A DNA stretch of 64,000 nt from Streptomyces sp. LaPpAH-108 (GTDB taxonomy: Bacteria; Actinomycetota; Actinomycetes; Streptomycetales; Streptomycetaceae), in assembly GCF_000373625.1 (NCBI RefSeq), contig NZ_KB891994.1, positions 558,001-622,000 of the forward strand. Reading direction: 5' to 3'. Below the pieces are notes generated by a model. The model had not been told where the DNA came from. It searched no databases and was given only the letters and a program-made list of their open reading frames with translations. Position numbers and translations under genes: made by a program. This document shows positions 56,584 to 64,000 of this stretch, piece after piece; within the stretch, counting starts at the first letter, position 1; the number at the start of each line of letters is the position of its first letter.

Positions 56584-57254
56584 TGAGGGTCGCCATTGCC
56601 GGTGCCGGTGCCGTCGGCCGCTCGATCGCGGCCGAGCTGCTGGAGAACGGCCACGAGGTCCTGCTGATCGACAAGGCGCCGACCGCCATCTCGGTCGAGC
56701 GCGTACCCCAGGCGGAGTGGCTGCTCGCCGACGCCTGCGAGATCACCTCCCTGGACGAGGCCGCGCTCCAGCGCTGCAACGTCGTCATCGCCGCGACCGG
56801 TGACGACAAGGTCAACCTGGTGGTCTCGCTCCTCGCCAAGACGGAGTACGGCGTCCCGCGCGTCGTCGCCCGGGTGAACAACCCCAAGAACGAATGGCTC
56901 TTCAACGAGTCCTGGGGCGTGGACGTGGCCGTCTCCACCCCGCGTCTGATGTCCGCCCTGGTCGAGGAGGCGGTGAGCGTCGGCGACCTGGTCCGGCTGC
57001 TCCGCTTCAGCCACGGCGACGCCAACCTGGTCGAGCTGACCCTGCCGGAGGAGTCGGCCCTGGCCGGCACCCAGGTCGGGGACGTGGCCTGGCCGGAGGA
57101 CACCTCGCTGGTCACGATCATCCGGGGCACCCGGGTGCTGACCCCCTCCAAGGAGGACTCCCTGGAGCCGGGCGACGAACTCCTCTTCGTGGCCGCGCAG
57201 GCCCGGGAGGAGCAGCTGGAGGACCTGCTGTCGGTACGGCGCGAGGACAGCTGA
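56583..57254 (+). CDS. TrkA-type potassium uptake regulatory protein, second copy
   Basis: A 223-aa paralogue of the preceding gene. RCK_N begins VAIAGAGAVGRSIAAELLEN (GXGXXG), with IAATGDDKVNLVVSLLAKTE, and RCK_C has TSLVTIIRGTRVLTPSKED. The two TrkA-type proteins are similar in length but diverged, so they probably form a hetero-oligomer. Coupled by TGATG to the first. A 14-bp hairpin follows. Confidence 0.9.
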   Translation: MRVAIAGAGAVGRSIAAELLENGHEVLLIDKAPTAISVERVPQAEWLLADACEITSLDEAALQRCNVVIAATGDDKVNLVVSLLAKTEYGVPRVVARVNNPKNEWLFNESWGVDVAVSTPRLMSALVEEAVSVGDLVRLLRFSHGDANLVELTLPEESALAGTQVGDVAWPEDTSLVTIIRGTRVLTPSKEDSLEPGDELLFVAAQAREEQLEDLLSVRREDS

Positions 57255-57269
57255 GTCCCGTACGACAAA

Positions 57270-57303
57270 GAACCCCGGCTACCAACGTCGGTAGCCGGGG
57301 TTC
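57270..57303. terminator. Bidirectional terminator after the TrkA pair
   Basis: A perfect 14-bp inverted repeat (GAACCCCGGCTACC and complement) with a 6-nt loop AACGTC, flanked by AAA on the left and TTCTC on the right. It lies between two convergent gene groups. Confidence 0.85.
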
Positions 57304-57319
57304 TCCGCGTTCCACGCGG

Positions 57320-58105
57320 CTACGCGCCTCTGCGGTGCCGCCCGCCCGTCGGCTCGCCCGCCTCCGCCGCCGCGCGCTCCCGCTCCGCCTTCTCGGCCTT
57401 CTCCGCCTGCTCGGCGGCCTCCATCTCGGCGAACACGTCGATCGGCGCGGGCGCCTTCGCGAGGAAGACCCAGGTGAGCCAGACCGCCAGCAGGAAGGGC
57501 GGGATCTTCAGGATGACCAGGACCCAGCCGAGCTGGGTGGTGTCCGCCCACCAGTAGAGCGGGAAGAGGATCGCGCACTTGGCGAGCAGGATCAGGCCCC
57601 AGGCCCAACTGGCCTTGGCGTACGCCTTCTTGCGGCCGGGGTTGCGGGTGCGCCAGGAAAGGTTCTCCTTGAAGACCGGGCCGAGCATCAGACCGATCAG
57701 GGGCACCCCCGCGAGGGTGGTGATGATGTAGGCGAGCGCCAGGCCCAGGGTGTAGAGCATCCCGGGGAGGTAGAAGTCCTTGGCGTTGCCCGTGAACATC
57801 GCGAAGACGACACCGAAGGCCACACCGAAGACGCCGCTGAAGGCGTGCTTGACGGTGTCCCGGCGCAGCAGCCGGACGACCAGCATCACGACCGCCACGC
57901 CCAGCGCGGCGAGCGCGGACAGGTGGAGGTCCTTGTTGATCGTGTAGATCGTGACGAAGAGCAGTCCGGGCAGGACCGTCTCGACCATCCCCCGGATCCC
58001 GCCGAACGCCTGGAACAGCGCGGCCTCGGTGACCGCGCGCGCGTCGTGGTCGTCGTCCGGTGGTGTCTGTCCGGTGTCCTGGGTCGGCTTGTCGAGGGAC
58101 GTCAC
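57320..58105 (-). CDS. DUF3159 family membrane protein
   Basis: A 261-aa DUF3159 protein with about six membrane helices (TVLPGLLFVTIYTI, LAALGVAVVMLVV and others) and a charged C-terminus rich in Glu/Lys/Ala. The N-terminus holds FGGIRGMVETVLPGLLF, a family motif. Its role is unknown. It begins 3 nt after the OB-fold gene on the same strand, so both are co-transcribed. Confidence 0.9.
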   Translation of the reverse strand: MTSLDKPTQDTGQTPPDDDHDARAVTEAALFQAFGGIRGMVETVLPGLLFVTIYTINKDLHLSALAALGVAVVMLVVRLLRRDTVKHAFSGVFGVAFGVVFAMFTGNAKDFYLPGMLYTLGLALAYIITTLAGVPLIGLMLGPVFKENLSWRTRNPGRKKAYAKASWAWGLILLAKCAILFPLYWWADTTQLGWVLVILKIPPFLLAVWLTWVFLAKAPAPIDVFAEMEAAEQAEKAEKAERERAAAEAGEPTGGRHRRGA

Positions 58106-58108
58106 CGG

Positions 58109-58507
58109 CTACTCCCGTCCGAGGGGTCGCAGTTCGTATTTCGGGTTGAACAGCACGCGGCGGCCCCGGCTCATCGAGATCCGGCCCGATGCGATCAGCC
58201 TGCGCCCCGGTTCTATGCCCGTGATGGAACGCCTGCCGAGCCACACCACGTCCAGCGCGGCGGTGCCGTCGAACAGCTCCGCCTCCAGGGCCGGGACTCC
58301 GGCGCGCGGGCGCAGGGTGACCGTGCGCAAGGTACCAGTTACGGTGACGACCTGCCGGTCGTGGCAGTCGCCGATACGGGTGCAGCCCGACGTGTCGGCG
58401 TCCTCCCGCAGCTCCTCCGACTCCAGGTCCTCCTGCGACGTGGAGAGCCGGTCCAGCATGCGACGGAACCGGCCGACCGGCTTTTCGGAACGAGGAACGG
58501 CACTCAT
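58109..58507 (-). CDS. OB-fold nucleic-acid-binding protein
   Basis: A 132-aa protein with an OB fold: RQVVTVTGTLRTVTLRPRAG, then LEAELFDGTAALDVVWLGRR and IEPGRRLIASGRIS, as in the RecG-wedge/RecJ-like tRNA anticodon-type group. Such proteins are conserved next to DUF3159 in actinobacteria; the binding partner is not known. ATG at 58507 is chosen; a longer frame upstream is arginine-rich and unlikely. Confidence 0.85.
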   Translation of the reverse strand: MSAVPRSEKPVGRFRRMLDRLSTSQEDLESEELREDADTSGCTRIGDCHDRQVVTVTGTLRTVTLRPRAGVPALEAELFDGTAALDVVWLGRRSITGIEPGRRLIASGRISMSRGRRVLFNPKYELRPLGRE

Positions 58508-58612
58508 ATCTGAAGCGTACCGGGGCGGGCCGACAAGGCCGTACTCGTGGCGCCCCCGCCTCCCCCGCACCTCACGTCCCACCCGCACCTCCCATGTCCC
58601 GCACCGCACCGG

Positions 58613-59299
58613 TCACTTCTCGAAGCGGTACCCCATCCCCGGCTCGGTGATGAAGTGGCGGGGGTGCGCCGGGTCGGCCTCCAGCTTGCGGCGCAGCTGG
58701 GCCATGTAGACGCGCAGATAGTTGGTCTCGGTGCCGTACGACGGTCCCCACACCTCGCGCAGCAGCTGCTTCTGTCCGACGAGGCGGCCCGTGTTGCGGA
58801 CCAGGACCTCCAGGAGGTGCCACTCGGTGGGGGTGAGGCGTACGTCCTTGCCCGCGCGGTTGACCTTCTTGGCGGCCAGGTCGACGGTGAAGCCCTCGGT
58901 CTCCACGGTGGTCACGTCGTCCTCGCCCGCGCCGACGGGTTCGGCCCGGCGTACGGCGGCCCGCAGCCGGGCGAGCAGTTCGTCCATGCCGAAGGGCTTG
59001 GTGACGTAGTCGTCGGCGCCCGCGTCGAGCGCTTCGACCTTCTCGTCGGAGGAGTGGCGGGCGGAGAGGACCAGGACGGGCACCCGGGTCCAGCCGCGCA
59101 GGCCGCGGATGACCTCGACGCCGTCCATGTCGGGCAGGCCCAGGTCGAGGACGACCACGTCGGGGTGGCGGGAGGCGGCGAGTTCGAGGGCGGTCCTGCC
59201 GTCGGCGGCGGAGTCCACCTCGTACTGACGCGCCTTGAGGTTGATCACGAGGGCCCGCACGATCTGCGGTTCGTCGTCGACCACCAGCACCCTGGTCAT
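58613..59299 (-). CDS. kdpE: Response regulator KdpE
   Basis: A 228-aa OmpR-type response regulator. The receiver domain has the phosphoacceptor Asp in VVVLDLGLPDMDG (near residue 51), Ser in LVLSARH and Lys in DYVTKPFG. The DNA-binding winged helix reads RLTPTEWHLLEVLVRNTGRL and ends PGMGYRFEK, the KdpE signature. It activates kdpFABC in other bacteria; those genes are not in this window. Coupled to kdpD by an ATGA overlap. Confidence 0.95.
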   Translation of the reverse strand: MTRVLVVDDEPQIVRALVINLKARQYEVDSAADGRTALELAASRHPDVVVLDLGLPDMDGVEVIRGLRGWTRVPVLVLSARHSSDEKVEALDAGADDYVTKPFGMDELLARLRAAVRRAEPVGAGEDDVTTVETEGFTVDLAAKKVNRAGKDVRLTPTEWHLLEVLVRNTGRLVGQKQLLREVWGPSYGTETNYLRVYMAQLRRKLEADPAHPRHFITEPGMGYRFEK

Positions 59300-61872
59300 A
59301 GGGCCTGCCTTTCTCGTTCCGTGGTGTCGCCACCGTCCTGCGTGGCGCGCTCGTCGGCGTCGCGTTCCTGGGCGCCCCGCCCCGCCGCGCGCAGGCTCAG
59401 CACCATGGTCAGCCCGCCGCCTGGGGTGTCCTCGGCGACCAGCGTGCCGCCCATGGCCTCGGTGAAGCCCCGGGCGACGGCGAGACCGAGGCCGACCCCG
59501 GCGCCGCGCGGGGCGTCGCCGTGGCGCTGGAAGGGCTCGAAGATGCGGTCCTTGGCCTCGTCGGGCACGCCGGGCCCCCGGTCCACCACGCGCACCTCCA
59601 CCCGCTCGTCCAGCGCGCTGGCGGCGACCAGGACGCGGCGGCCGGGGGGACTGTACTTGACGGCGTTCTCGACCAGGTTGGCCACCGAGCGCTCCAGCAG
59701 GCCGGGGTCGACGGCGACCATGGGCAGCGTCTCGGGCACGTCCAGCGCGACGCTGTCCTCGGGCACCCCGACCAGCGCCATCGGGACCACCTCGTCCACG
59801 TCGATCTCGCGGATCAGCGGGGTGACGGTGCCGGTCTGGAGGCGGGACATGTCCAGGAGGTTGCCGACGAGGTGGTCGAGCCGGTCGGCGCCCTCCTCGA
59901 TGCCTTCGAGGAGTTCGGCGCGGTCCTCCTCGGACCAGGCCACGTCGTCGGAGCGGAGCGAGGAGACGGCGGCCTTGATCCCGGCCAGCGGGGTGCGCAG
60001 GTCGTGGCTGACGGCGGCGAGCAGGGCGGTGCGGATGCGGTTGCCCTCGGCGAGGGTGCGGGCCTGCTCGGCCTCGGCCTGGAGGCGGCGCCGGTCCAGG
60101 ACGACGGCGGCCTGGGCGGCGAAGGCGGCGAGCACCCGGCGGTCCTCGGCGGGCAGCACCCGGCCGGTGAGCGCGAGCGCCATGTGGTCCCCGACCGGCA
60201 TGTCCACGTCGGCGTCCTCCGGGCGCTCCAGCGGCGGTCCGACGCCGGCGCGGCCCTGGCAGGTCCAGGGGTCGACGTCGCTGGCCCGCTCCAGCAGGGC
60301 GGCGGACTCCATGGCGAAGGTCTCCCGGACCCGCTCCAGGAGTTCTTCGAGGCCGGTCTCGCCGCGCAGGACGTTGCCCGCGAGGAAGGACAGGATCTCC
60401 GACTCGGCGCGCAGCCGGGCGGCCTGGTGGGTGCGCCGGGCGGCGAGGTCCACCACGGAGGCGACGGACATCCCGACGCCGAAGAAGATCGCGATGGCGA
60501 CGATGTTCTTCGGGTCGGCGACGGTCAGCCGGTGCAGGGGCGGTGTGTAGAAGTAGTTCAGCAGGAAGGACCCGATGGCCGCCGAGGCAAGCGCGGGCAT
60601 CAGTCCGCCGAGCAGGGCCGCGGCGACCGTGAGGGCCAGGAAGAGCAGCATGTCGTTGGCGAGGCCGAGGTCCACGCTGTTGAGCAGCAGCGCGAGGGCC
60701 GCCGGGCCGCCGACGCCCACCAGCCAGCCCCAGACGATCCGGCCCCGCCCGAGCCGGGCACCCCGGGCGACGGGCAGGCCACGGCCCTGGGCGACCGCCT
60801 CGTGGGTGACGATGTGGACGTCCAGGTCGGGGCCCGACTCGCGGGCGACCGTGGCACCGACGCCGGGTCCGAAGACGTACTGCCAGGTCTTGCGGCGCGA
60901 GGAGCCGAGCACGATCTGGGTGGCGTTGACGCCGCGTGCGAAGTCCAGCAGGGCGGCGGGTATGTCGTCACCGACCACATGGTGGAAGGTGCCGCCCAGA
61001 TCCTCCACCAGGGTGCGCTGGAGAGCGAGTTCCTTCGGGGAGGCGGCGGTGAGACCGTCGCTGCGGGCTATGTAGACCGCCAGCACCTCGCCGCCCGCAC
61101 CCTTCTCCGCCAGCCGGGCAGCCCGCCGGATCAACGTGCGGCCCTCCGGACCACCGGTCAGCCCGACCACGATGCGCTCCCGCGAACCCCAGATCCGGGA
61201 GACCTCATGCGCACTGCGGTACTCATTCAGATACTCGTCGACCCGATCGGCCACCCACAACAGCGCCAGCTCCCGCAGGGCGGTGAGGTTGCCGGGCCGG
61301 AAGTAGTTCGACAGCGCCGCGTCGACCTTGTCCGGCTGATAGACGTTCCCGTGCGCCATACGACGGCGCAGCGCCTGCGGCGACATGTCGACCAGCTCGA
61401 TCTGATCGGCCCGCCGCACCACCTCGTCCGGCACCGTCTCACGCTGACGCACCCCCGTGATCGACTCCACCACATCACCCAGCGACTCCAGATGCTGGAT
61501 GTTCACCGTGGAAACCACATCGATCCCGGCCGCCAGCAGCTCCTCCACGTCCTGCCACCGCTTGGCATTCCGCGAGCCGGGCACATTGGTGTGGGCCAGT
61601 TCGTCCACGAGGGCGACGGCAGGAGCCCGGCGCAATACGGCGTCGACATCCATCTCGGTGAAGAGAGCGCCCCGGTGTTCCAGCTCCCGGCCCGGGACGC
61701 GTTCCAGGCCGTGCAGCATCACCTCGGTGCGGGGTCTGCCGTGGTGTTCGACGTGGGCCACGACGCAGTCGGTGCCGCGCTCGACACGCCGGTGCGCCTC
61801 GGAGAGCATCGCGTACGTCTTGCCCACGCCCGGTGCGGCGCCGAGGTAGATCCGAAGCTTGCCGCGTCCCAT
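59296..61872 (-). CDS. kdpD: Sensor histidine kinase KdpD
   Basis: An 858-aa KdpD. Order: KdpD N-terminal P-loop domain (YLGAAPGVGKTYAML near residue 8 and DELAHTNVPGSRNAKRWQDV near 92), a universal-stress-protein domain (IVVGLTGGPEGRTLIRRAARL near 232), four membrane helices (about 395-480), a GAF-like region, then HisKA with AAVSHDLRTPLAGIKAA (His near 620) and HATPase with NLVENAVKYSP and DRGPGVPDEAKD. It senses potassium limitation and turgor. The ATG follows no close upstream gene, with a 200-nt gap to DUF3710. Confidence 0.96.
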   Translation of the reverse strand: MGRGKLRIYLGAAPGVGKTYAMLSEAHRRVERGTDCVVAHVEHHGRPRTEVMLHGLERVPGRELEHRGALFTEMDVDAVLRRAPAVALVDELAHTNVPGSRNAKRWQDVEELLAAGIDVVSTVNIQHLESLGDVVESITGVRQRETVPDEVVRRADQIELVDMSPQALRRRMAHGNVYQPDKVDAALSNYFRPGNLTALRELALLWVADRVDEYLNEYRSAHEVSRIWGSRERIVVGLTGGPEGRTLIRRAARLAEKGAGGEVLAVYIARSDGLTAASPKELALQRTLVEDLGGTFHHVVGDDIPAALLDFARGVNATQIVLGSSRRKTWQYVFGPGVGATVARESGPDLDVHIVTHEAVAQGRGLPVARGARLGRGRIVWGWLVGVGGPAALALLLNSVDLGLANDMLLFLALTVAAALLGGLMPALASAAIGSFLLNYFYTPPLHRLTVADPKNIVAIAIFFGVGMSVASVVDLAARRTHQAARLRAESEILSFLAGNVLRGETGLEELLERVRETFAMESAALLERASDVDPWTCQGRAGVGPPLERPEDADVDMPVGDHMALALTGRVLPAEDRRVLAAFAAQAAVVLDRRRLQAEAEQARTLAEGNRIRTALLAAVSHDLRTPLAGIKAAVSSLRSDDVAWSEEDRAELLEGIEEGADRLDHLVGNLLDMSRLQTGTVTPLIREIDVDEVVPMALVGVPEDSVALDVPETLPMVAVDPGLLERSVANLVENAVKYSPPGRRVLVAASALDERVEVRVVDRGPGVPDEAKDRIFEPFQRHGDAPRGAGVGLGLAVARGFTEAMGGTLVAEDTPGGGLTMVLSLRAAGRGAQERDADERATQDGGDTTERERQAL

Positions 61873-62027
61873 GGCCCCATTGTCTTCCGGTGAACCGCTC
61901 CCCGTCCGGCGTCGACCCTACGGCCAACGATGCGGACAAAGCGGGCGGGGGGCCACCGGACCGGGGCGCTTTGACACAACCCTGACGCGCGGAGGACCTG
62001 GACCCGCGCGGCACCTGGACCCGCGAA

Positions 62028-62059
62028 AGGGGCCGTACCCCCGTGGGAGTACGGCCCCT
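62028..62059 (-). terminator. Terminator behind the dut operon
   Basis: A perfect 11-bp inverted repeat (AGGGGCCGTAC and complement) around a 10-nt loop, 19 nt beyond the stop of the DUF3710 gene. It separates the dut/DUF3710 operon from kdpDE. Confidence 0.75.
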
Positions 62060-62077
62060 CGCTCGTCGATGCCGGGG

Positions 62078-62830
62078 TCAGCGGACCTCGGTGATCTCCG
62101 GGCCGCGCTGGAGCTGGCCCATGCCGCCGGAGAAGCGGGAGCCCTCCTCCTGCTGGACGCCCTCGGGGACCATCTGGGCGTCGTTGGGCAGCTTGAGGAC
62201 GATCGGGTCGCGCGGGGCCATCGGGCCCTCGCCGCGGACCACGACGGTGTCCCGGAAGATCTGCTCGAGGAGTCCGGCGGCCTGCGGCTGCACCGCGCCC
62301 TGGCCGGAGATCACACCGCGCAGGAACCAGCGCGGGCCGTCCACGCCGACGAAGCGGACCACCTGGAAGCCGCCGGTGCCGTCGGGCAGCTGGACCGGGA
62401 CCTGCGCGCGCAGCTCCCAGCCGAGCGGGCCCTCGACCTCGTCGATGATGCCGCCCTGCTGGGTGATGCCGCCCGCGATCTCCTCGCGGACCTCGCCCCA
62501 GATGCCCTCGCGCTTGGGGGCGGCGAAGGCCTGCAGCTGGATGGCGCTGTCCCGCAGGACGACGGTCGCGGCGACGATCGCGTCGCCGGCGACCTCGACG
62601 CGCAGCTCCATGCCGTCCACACCCGGCACGAACAGGCCCCCGAGGTCGACACGGCCCTCGGCCGGGTCACGCACCTCGGCGGAGTCCCAGGGCCCGTCGG
62701 GCCGCGGCTCGGGCTCGAGACGCACGCGCTCACGCTCTCCGTCCGCCTCGGTGCCGACGGTGTCGACGACCTGCTCGGCCTCGCCGGCCGCGCCCTCGGC
62801 GGCACCCTTCTTGTTGCGACGTCCGAACAC
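62078..62830 (-). CDS. DUF3710 family protein
   Basis: A 250-aa soluble actinobacterial protein: N-terminal FGRRNKKG, then DLGGLFVPGVDGMELRVEVA and QLQAFAAPKREGIWGEVREE, patterns of DUF3710. Function unknown; it is conserved next to dut. The GTG start at 62830 lies one base after the dut stop with AAGGAC upstream, so it is co-transcribed with dut. Confidence 0.92.
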   Translation of the reverse strand: MFGRRNKKGAAEGAAGEAEQVVDTVGTEADGERERVRLEPEPRPDGPWDSAEVRDPAEGRVDLGGLFVPGVDGMELRVEVAGDAIVAATVVLRDSAIQLQAFAAPKREGIWGEVREEIAGGITQQGGIIDEVEGPLGWELRAQVPVQLPDGTGGFQVVRFVGVDGPRWFLRGVISGQGAVQPQAAGLLEQIFRDTVVVRGEGPMAPRDPIVLKLPNDAQMVPEGVQQEEGSRFSGGMGQLQRGPEITEVR

Positions 62831-62831
62831 G

Positions 62832-63392
62832 TCACTGTCCTTCCCGGTCGGATACGACCGAAGCGTATCGATTCCCACCCGCCGGACCGCCCTCGGCGGT
62901 CCGACCGTCTGTGCCGCTTCCGCCGTCCACCGAGGCGTGACCCCCGGTGGACCCGAAGCCCCCCTCGGCGCGTGCCGAGCCGGGAAGTTCCGCGACCTCC
63001 TGGAAGCGGACCCTCTCGACCTGCTGGACGACCAGTTGGGCAATCCGGTCGAAGCGTTCGAACCGCACGGTCTCGCGCGGATCGAGATTCACCACGATCA
63101 CCTTGATCTCTCCACGGTACCCGGCATCCACCGTCCCGGGGGCGTTCACGAGCGCCACACCGCAGCGGGCGGCCAGGCCCGAACGGGGGTGCACGAACGC
63201 GGCGTACCCCTCCGGGAGCGCGATGGCGATGCCGGTGGGCAGGACGGCCCGCTCACCGGGGCTCAGTTCGCAAGGCTCGGTGGTGCGCAGGTCGGCTCCG
63301 GCGTCCCCGGGGTGCTCGTACGCCGGGAGGGGGACGTCGGGGTCGATCCGGCGGATGCGGACGTCCAGCGGGGCGGTCCGGTCGGCGTTCAC
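62832..63392 (-). CDS. dut: dUTP diphosphatase
   Basis: A 186-aa trimeric dUTPase that hydrolyses dUTP to dUMP and pyrophosphate. The five family motifs are visible: AGADLRT (1), PRSGLAAR (2), GTVDAGYRGEIKV (3), RIAQLVVQ (4) and ARAEGGFGSTG (5). A C-terminal tail longer than usual follows motif 5. The GTG at 63392 overlaps the thioesterase stop by 4 nt. Confidence 0.97.
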   Translation of the reverse strand: MNADRTAPLDVRIRRIDPDVPLPAYEHPGDAGADLRTTEPCELSPGERAVLPTGIAIALPEGYAAFVHPRSGLAARCGVALVNAPGTVDAGYRGEIKVIVVNLDPRETVRFERFDRIAQLVVQQVERVRFQEVAELPGSARAEGGFGSTGGHASVDGGSGTDGRTAEGGPAGGNRYASVVSDREGQ

Positions 63393-63973
63393 GGGTTCAC
63401 CTCGAAGGCGCGGGTACGGCGGATCTGGTCCGGGTCGCTCATGGCGGCCCGGATCTCCTCCTCGCGGCCGTGGTCGGTGAAGTGGTCGACCTTGACCTCG
63501 ATGAAGAGGGCGTCGGCACGGACGGCGACGGGCCCCTCGGGGCCGCCGAGACGGCCGGTGGCGGTGGAGTAGATCTTCCGTCCGGCGACGGCGGTGACCT
63601 CGGCCTCCAGATGGAGCGTGGTGCCCACGGGGACGGGCCGTACGAAGTCCGTCTCCAGTCTGCCGGTGACGGCGATGGTCCGCAGCAGCCAGTTCAGCGA
63701 GCCCAGCGTCTCGTCCAGGGCGGTGGCGAGCACCCCGCCGTGCGCGAGGCCGGGGGCGCCCTGGTGGGCGGCCTTGACGGTGAACTCGGCGGTCAGCGAG
63801 ACACCGTCGCCCGCGCGGGCGTCCAGGTGCAGCCCGTGCGGCTGCCCGGGCCCGCATCCGAAACAGTGTTCGTAGTGGGTGCCCAGCGGCTGCCCGGGGG
63901 CGGGCGCGTCGGGATGACGGACGGGGCGCACCGCGTCGGCGGGCGGCTCAAGGGCTGGGGAACTACCACTCAC
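63389..63973 (-). CDS. PaaI-type hotdog thioesterase
   Basis: A 194-aa hotdog-fold protein with CFGCGPGQPHGLHLDAR near residue 37 and the catalytic-loop segment GLAHGGVLATALDETLGSLN near 75. Acyl-CoA thioesterase activity is expected from the family; the acyl group is unknown. It is the first gene of the thioesterase-dut-DUF3710 unit, with a GTGA overlap into dut. Its GTG start lies 27 nt from the right window edge, so its promoter region is not seen. Confidence 0.9.
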   Translation of the reverse strand: MSGSSPALEPPADAVRPVRHPDAPAPGQPLGTHYEHCFGCGPGQPHGLHLDARAGDGVSLTAEFTVKAAHQGAPGLAHGGVLATALDETLGSLNWLLRTIAVTGRLETDFVRPVPVGTTLHLEAEVTAVAGRKIYSTATGRLGGPEGPVAVRADALFIEVKVDHFTDHGREEEIRAAMSDPDQIRRTRAFEVNP

Positions 63974-64000
63974 AGGCGCAGACCTTACCCGGCCGCCCGG

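Overview
The window reads as a Streptomyces chromosome segment. It has very high G+C, many GTG starts, dense same-strand gene blocks with 4-nt stop/start overlaps, a complete conservon (cvnABCD plus two P450s), an SflB-type SepF, F420-dependent enzymes and DUF3159/DUF3710 families. No rRNA, tRNA or CRISPR was found.

Layout. 1-6.8 kb (minus strand): the bacterial RNA-repair pair pnkp (cut by the window edge) and hen1, a membrane protein, an F420 (LLM) oxidoreductase, a DUF6099 protein, a P-loop ATPase/MazG-like pair and a sepF homologue. 7.0-12.0 kb (plus): the methylmalonyl-CoA mutase operon mutA-mutB-meaB. 12.0-16.5 kb: an ArsR regulator with a candidate operator, a remnant of a NAD(P)H oxidoreductase, two lipoproteins, the tail of a deleted lipoprotein duplicate, a NUDIX hydrolase, and an XRE regulator divergent from an SDR. 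17.1-22.5 kb: a conservon (kinase-like CvnA, roadblock CvnB, DUF742 CvnC, GTPase CvnD, a P450 without the EXXR motif, then a canonical CYP154-like P450), closed by a strong hairpin and possibly opened by a coupled short ORF. 22.6-27.2 kb: a CHAT-like remnant divergent from an uncharacterised, tightly coupled three-gene module that I consider the best candidate for an undescribed system.

27.2-32.5 kb: a MarR/SDR divergent pair with an 11-bp perfect inverted repeat and an array of 15-bp repeats between them, a secreted protein, decayed gas-vesicle genes resembling gvpL and gvpS, and a RibD/DHFR-like reductase. 32.7-36.7 kb: a giant NACHT (STAND) NTPase whose C-terminus is about sixteen 33-residue repeats. 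36.8-39.9 kb: redox genes (SDR with a MerR-type promoter, quinone oxidoreductase-like enzyme, GlxA-type AraC regulator). 40.0-51.0 kb is the most variable part: a 2102-aa secreted Rhs/YD-repeat protein with an AT-richer C-terminal tip, a small membrane protein behind it, a pair of paralogous membrane proteins of which one is broken by a single stop codon, and a chimeric decayed segment joining a hisG remnant to an ATP-grasp remnant.

51.5-64 kb is conserved core, mostly minus strand: a TrmA/RumA-type RNA methyltransferase, a KimA-like transporter, two TrkA-type proteins (plus strand), DUF3159, an OB-fold protein, kdpE/kdpD, DUF3710, dut and a hotdog thioesterase. The transporter, the TrkA pair and kdpDE together suggest a potassium-homeostasis neighbourhood, although no kdpFABC genes are visible here.
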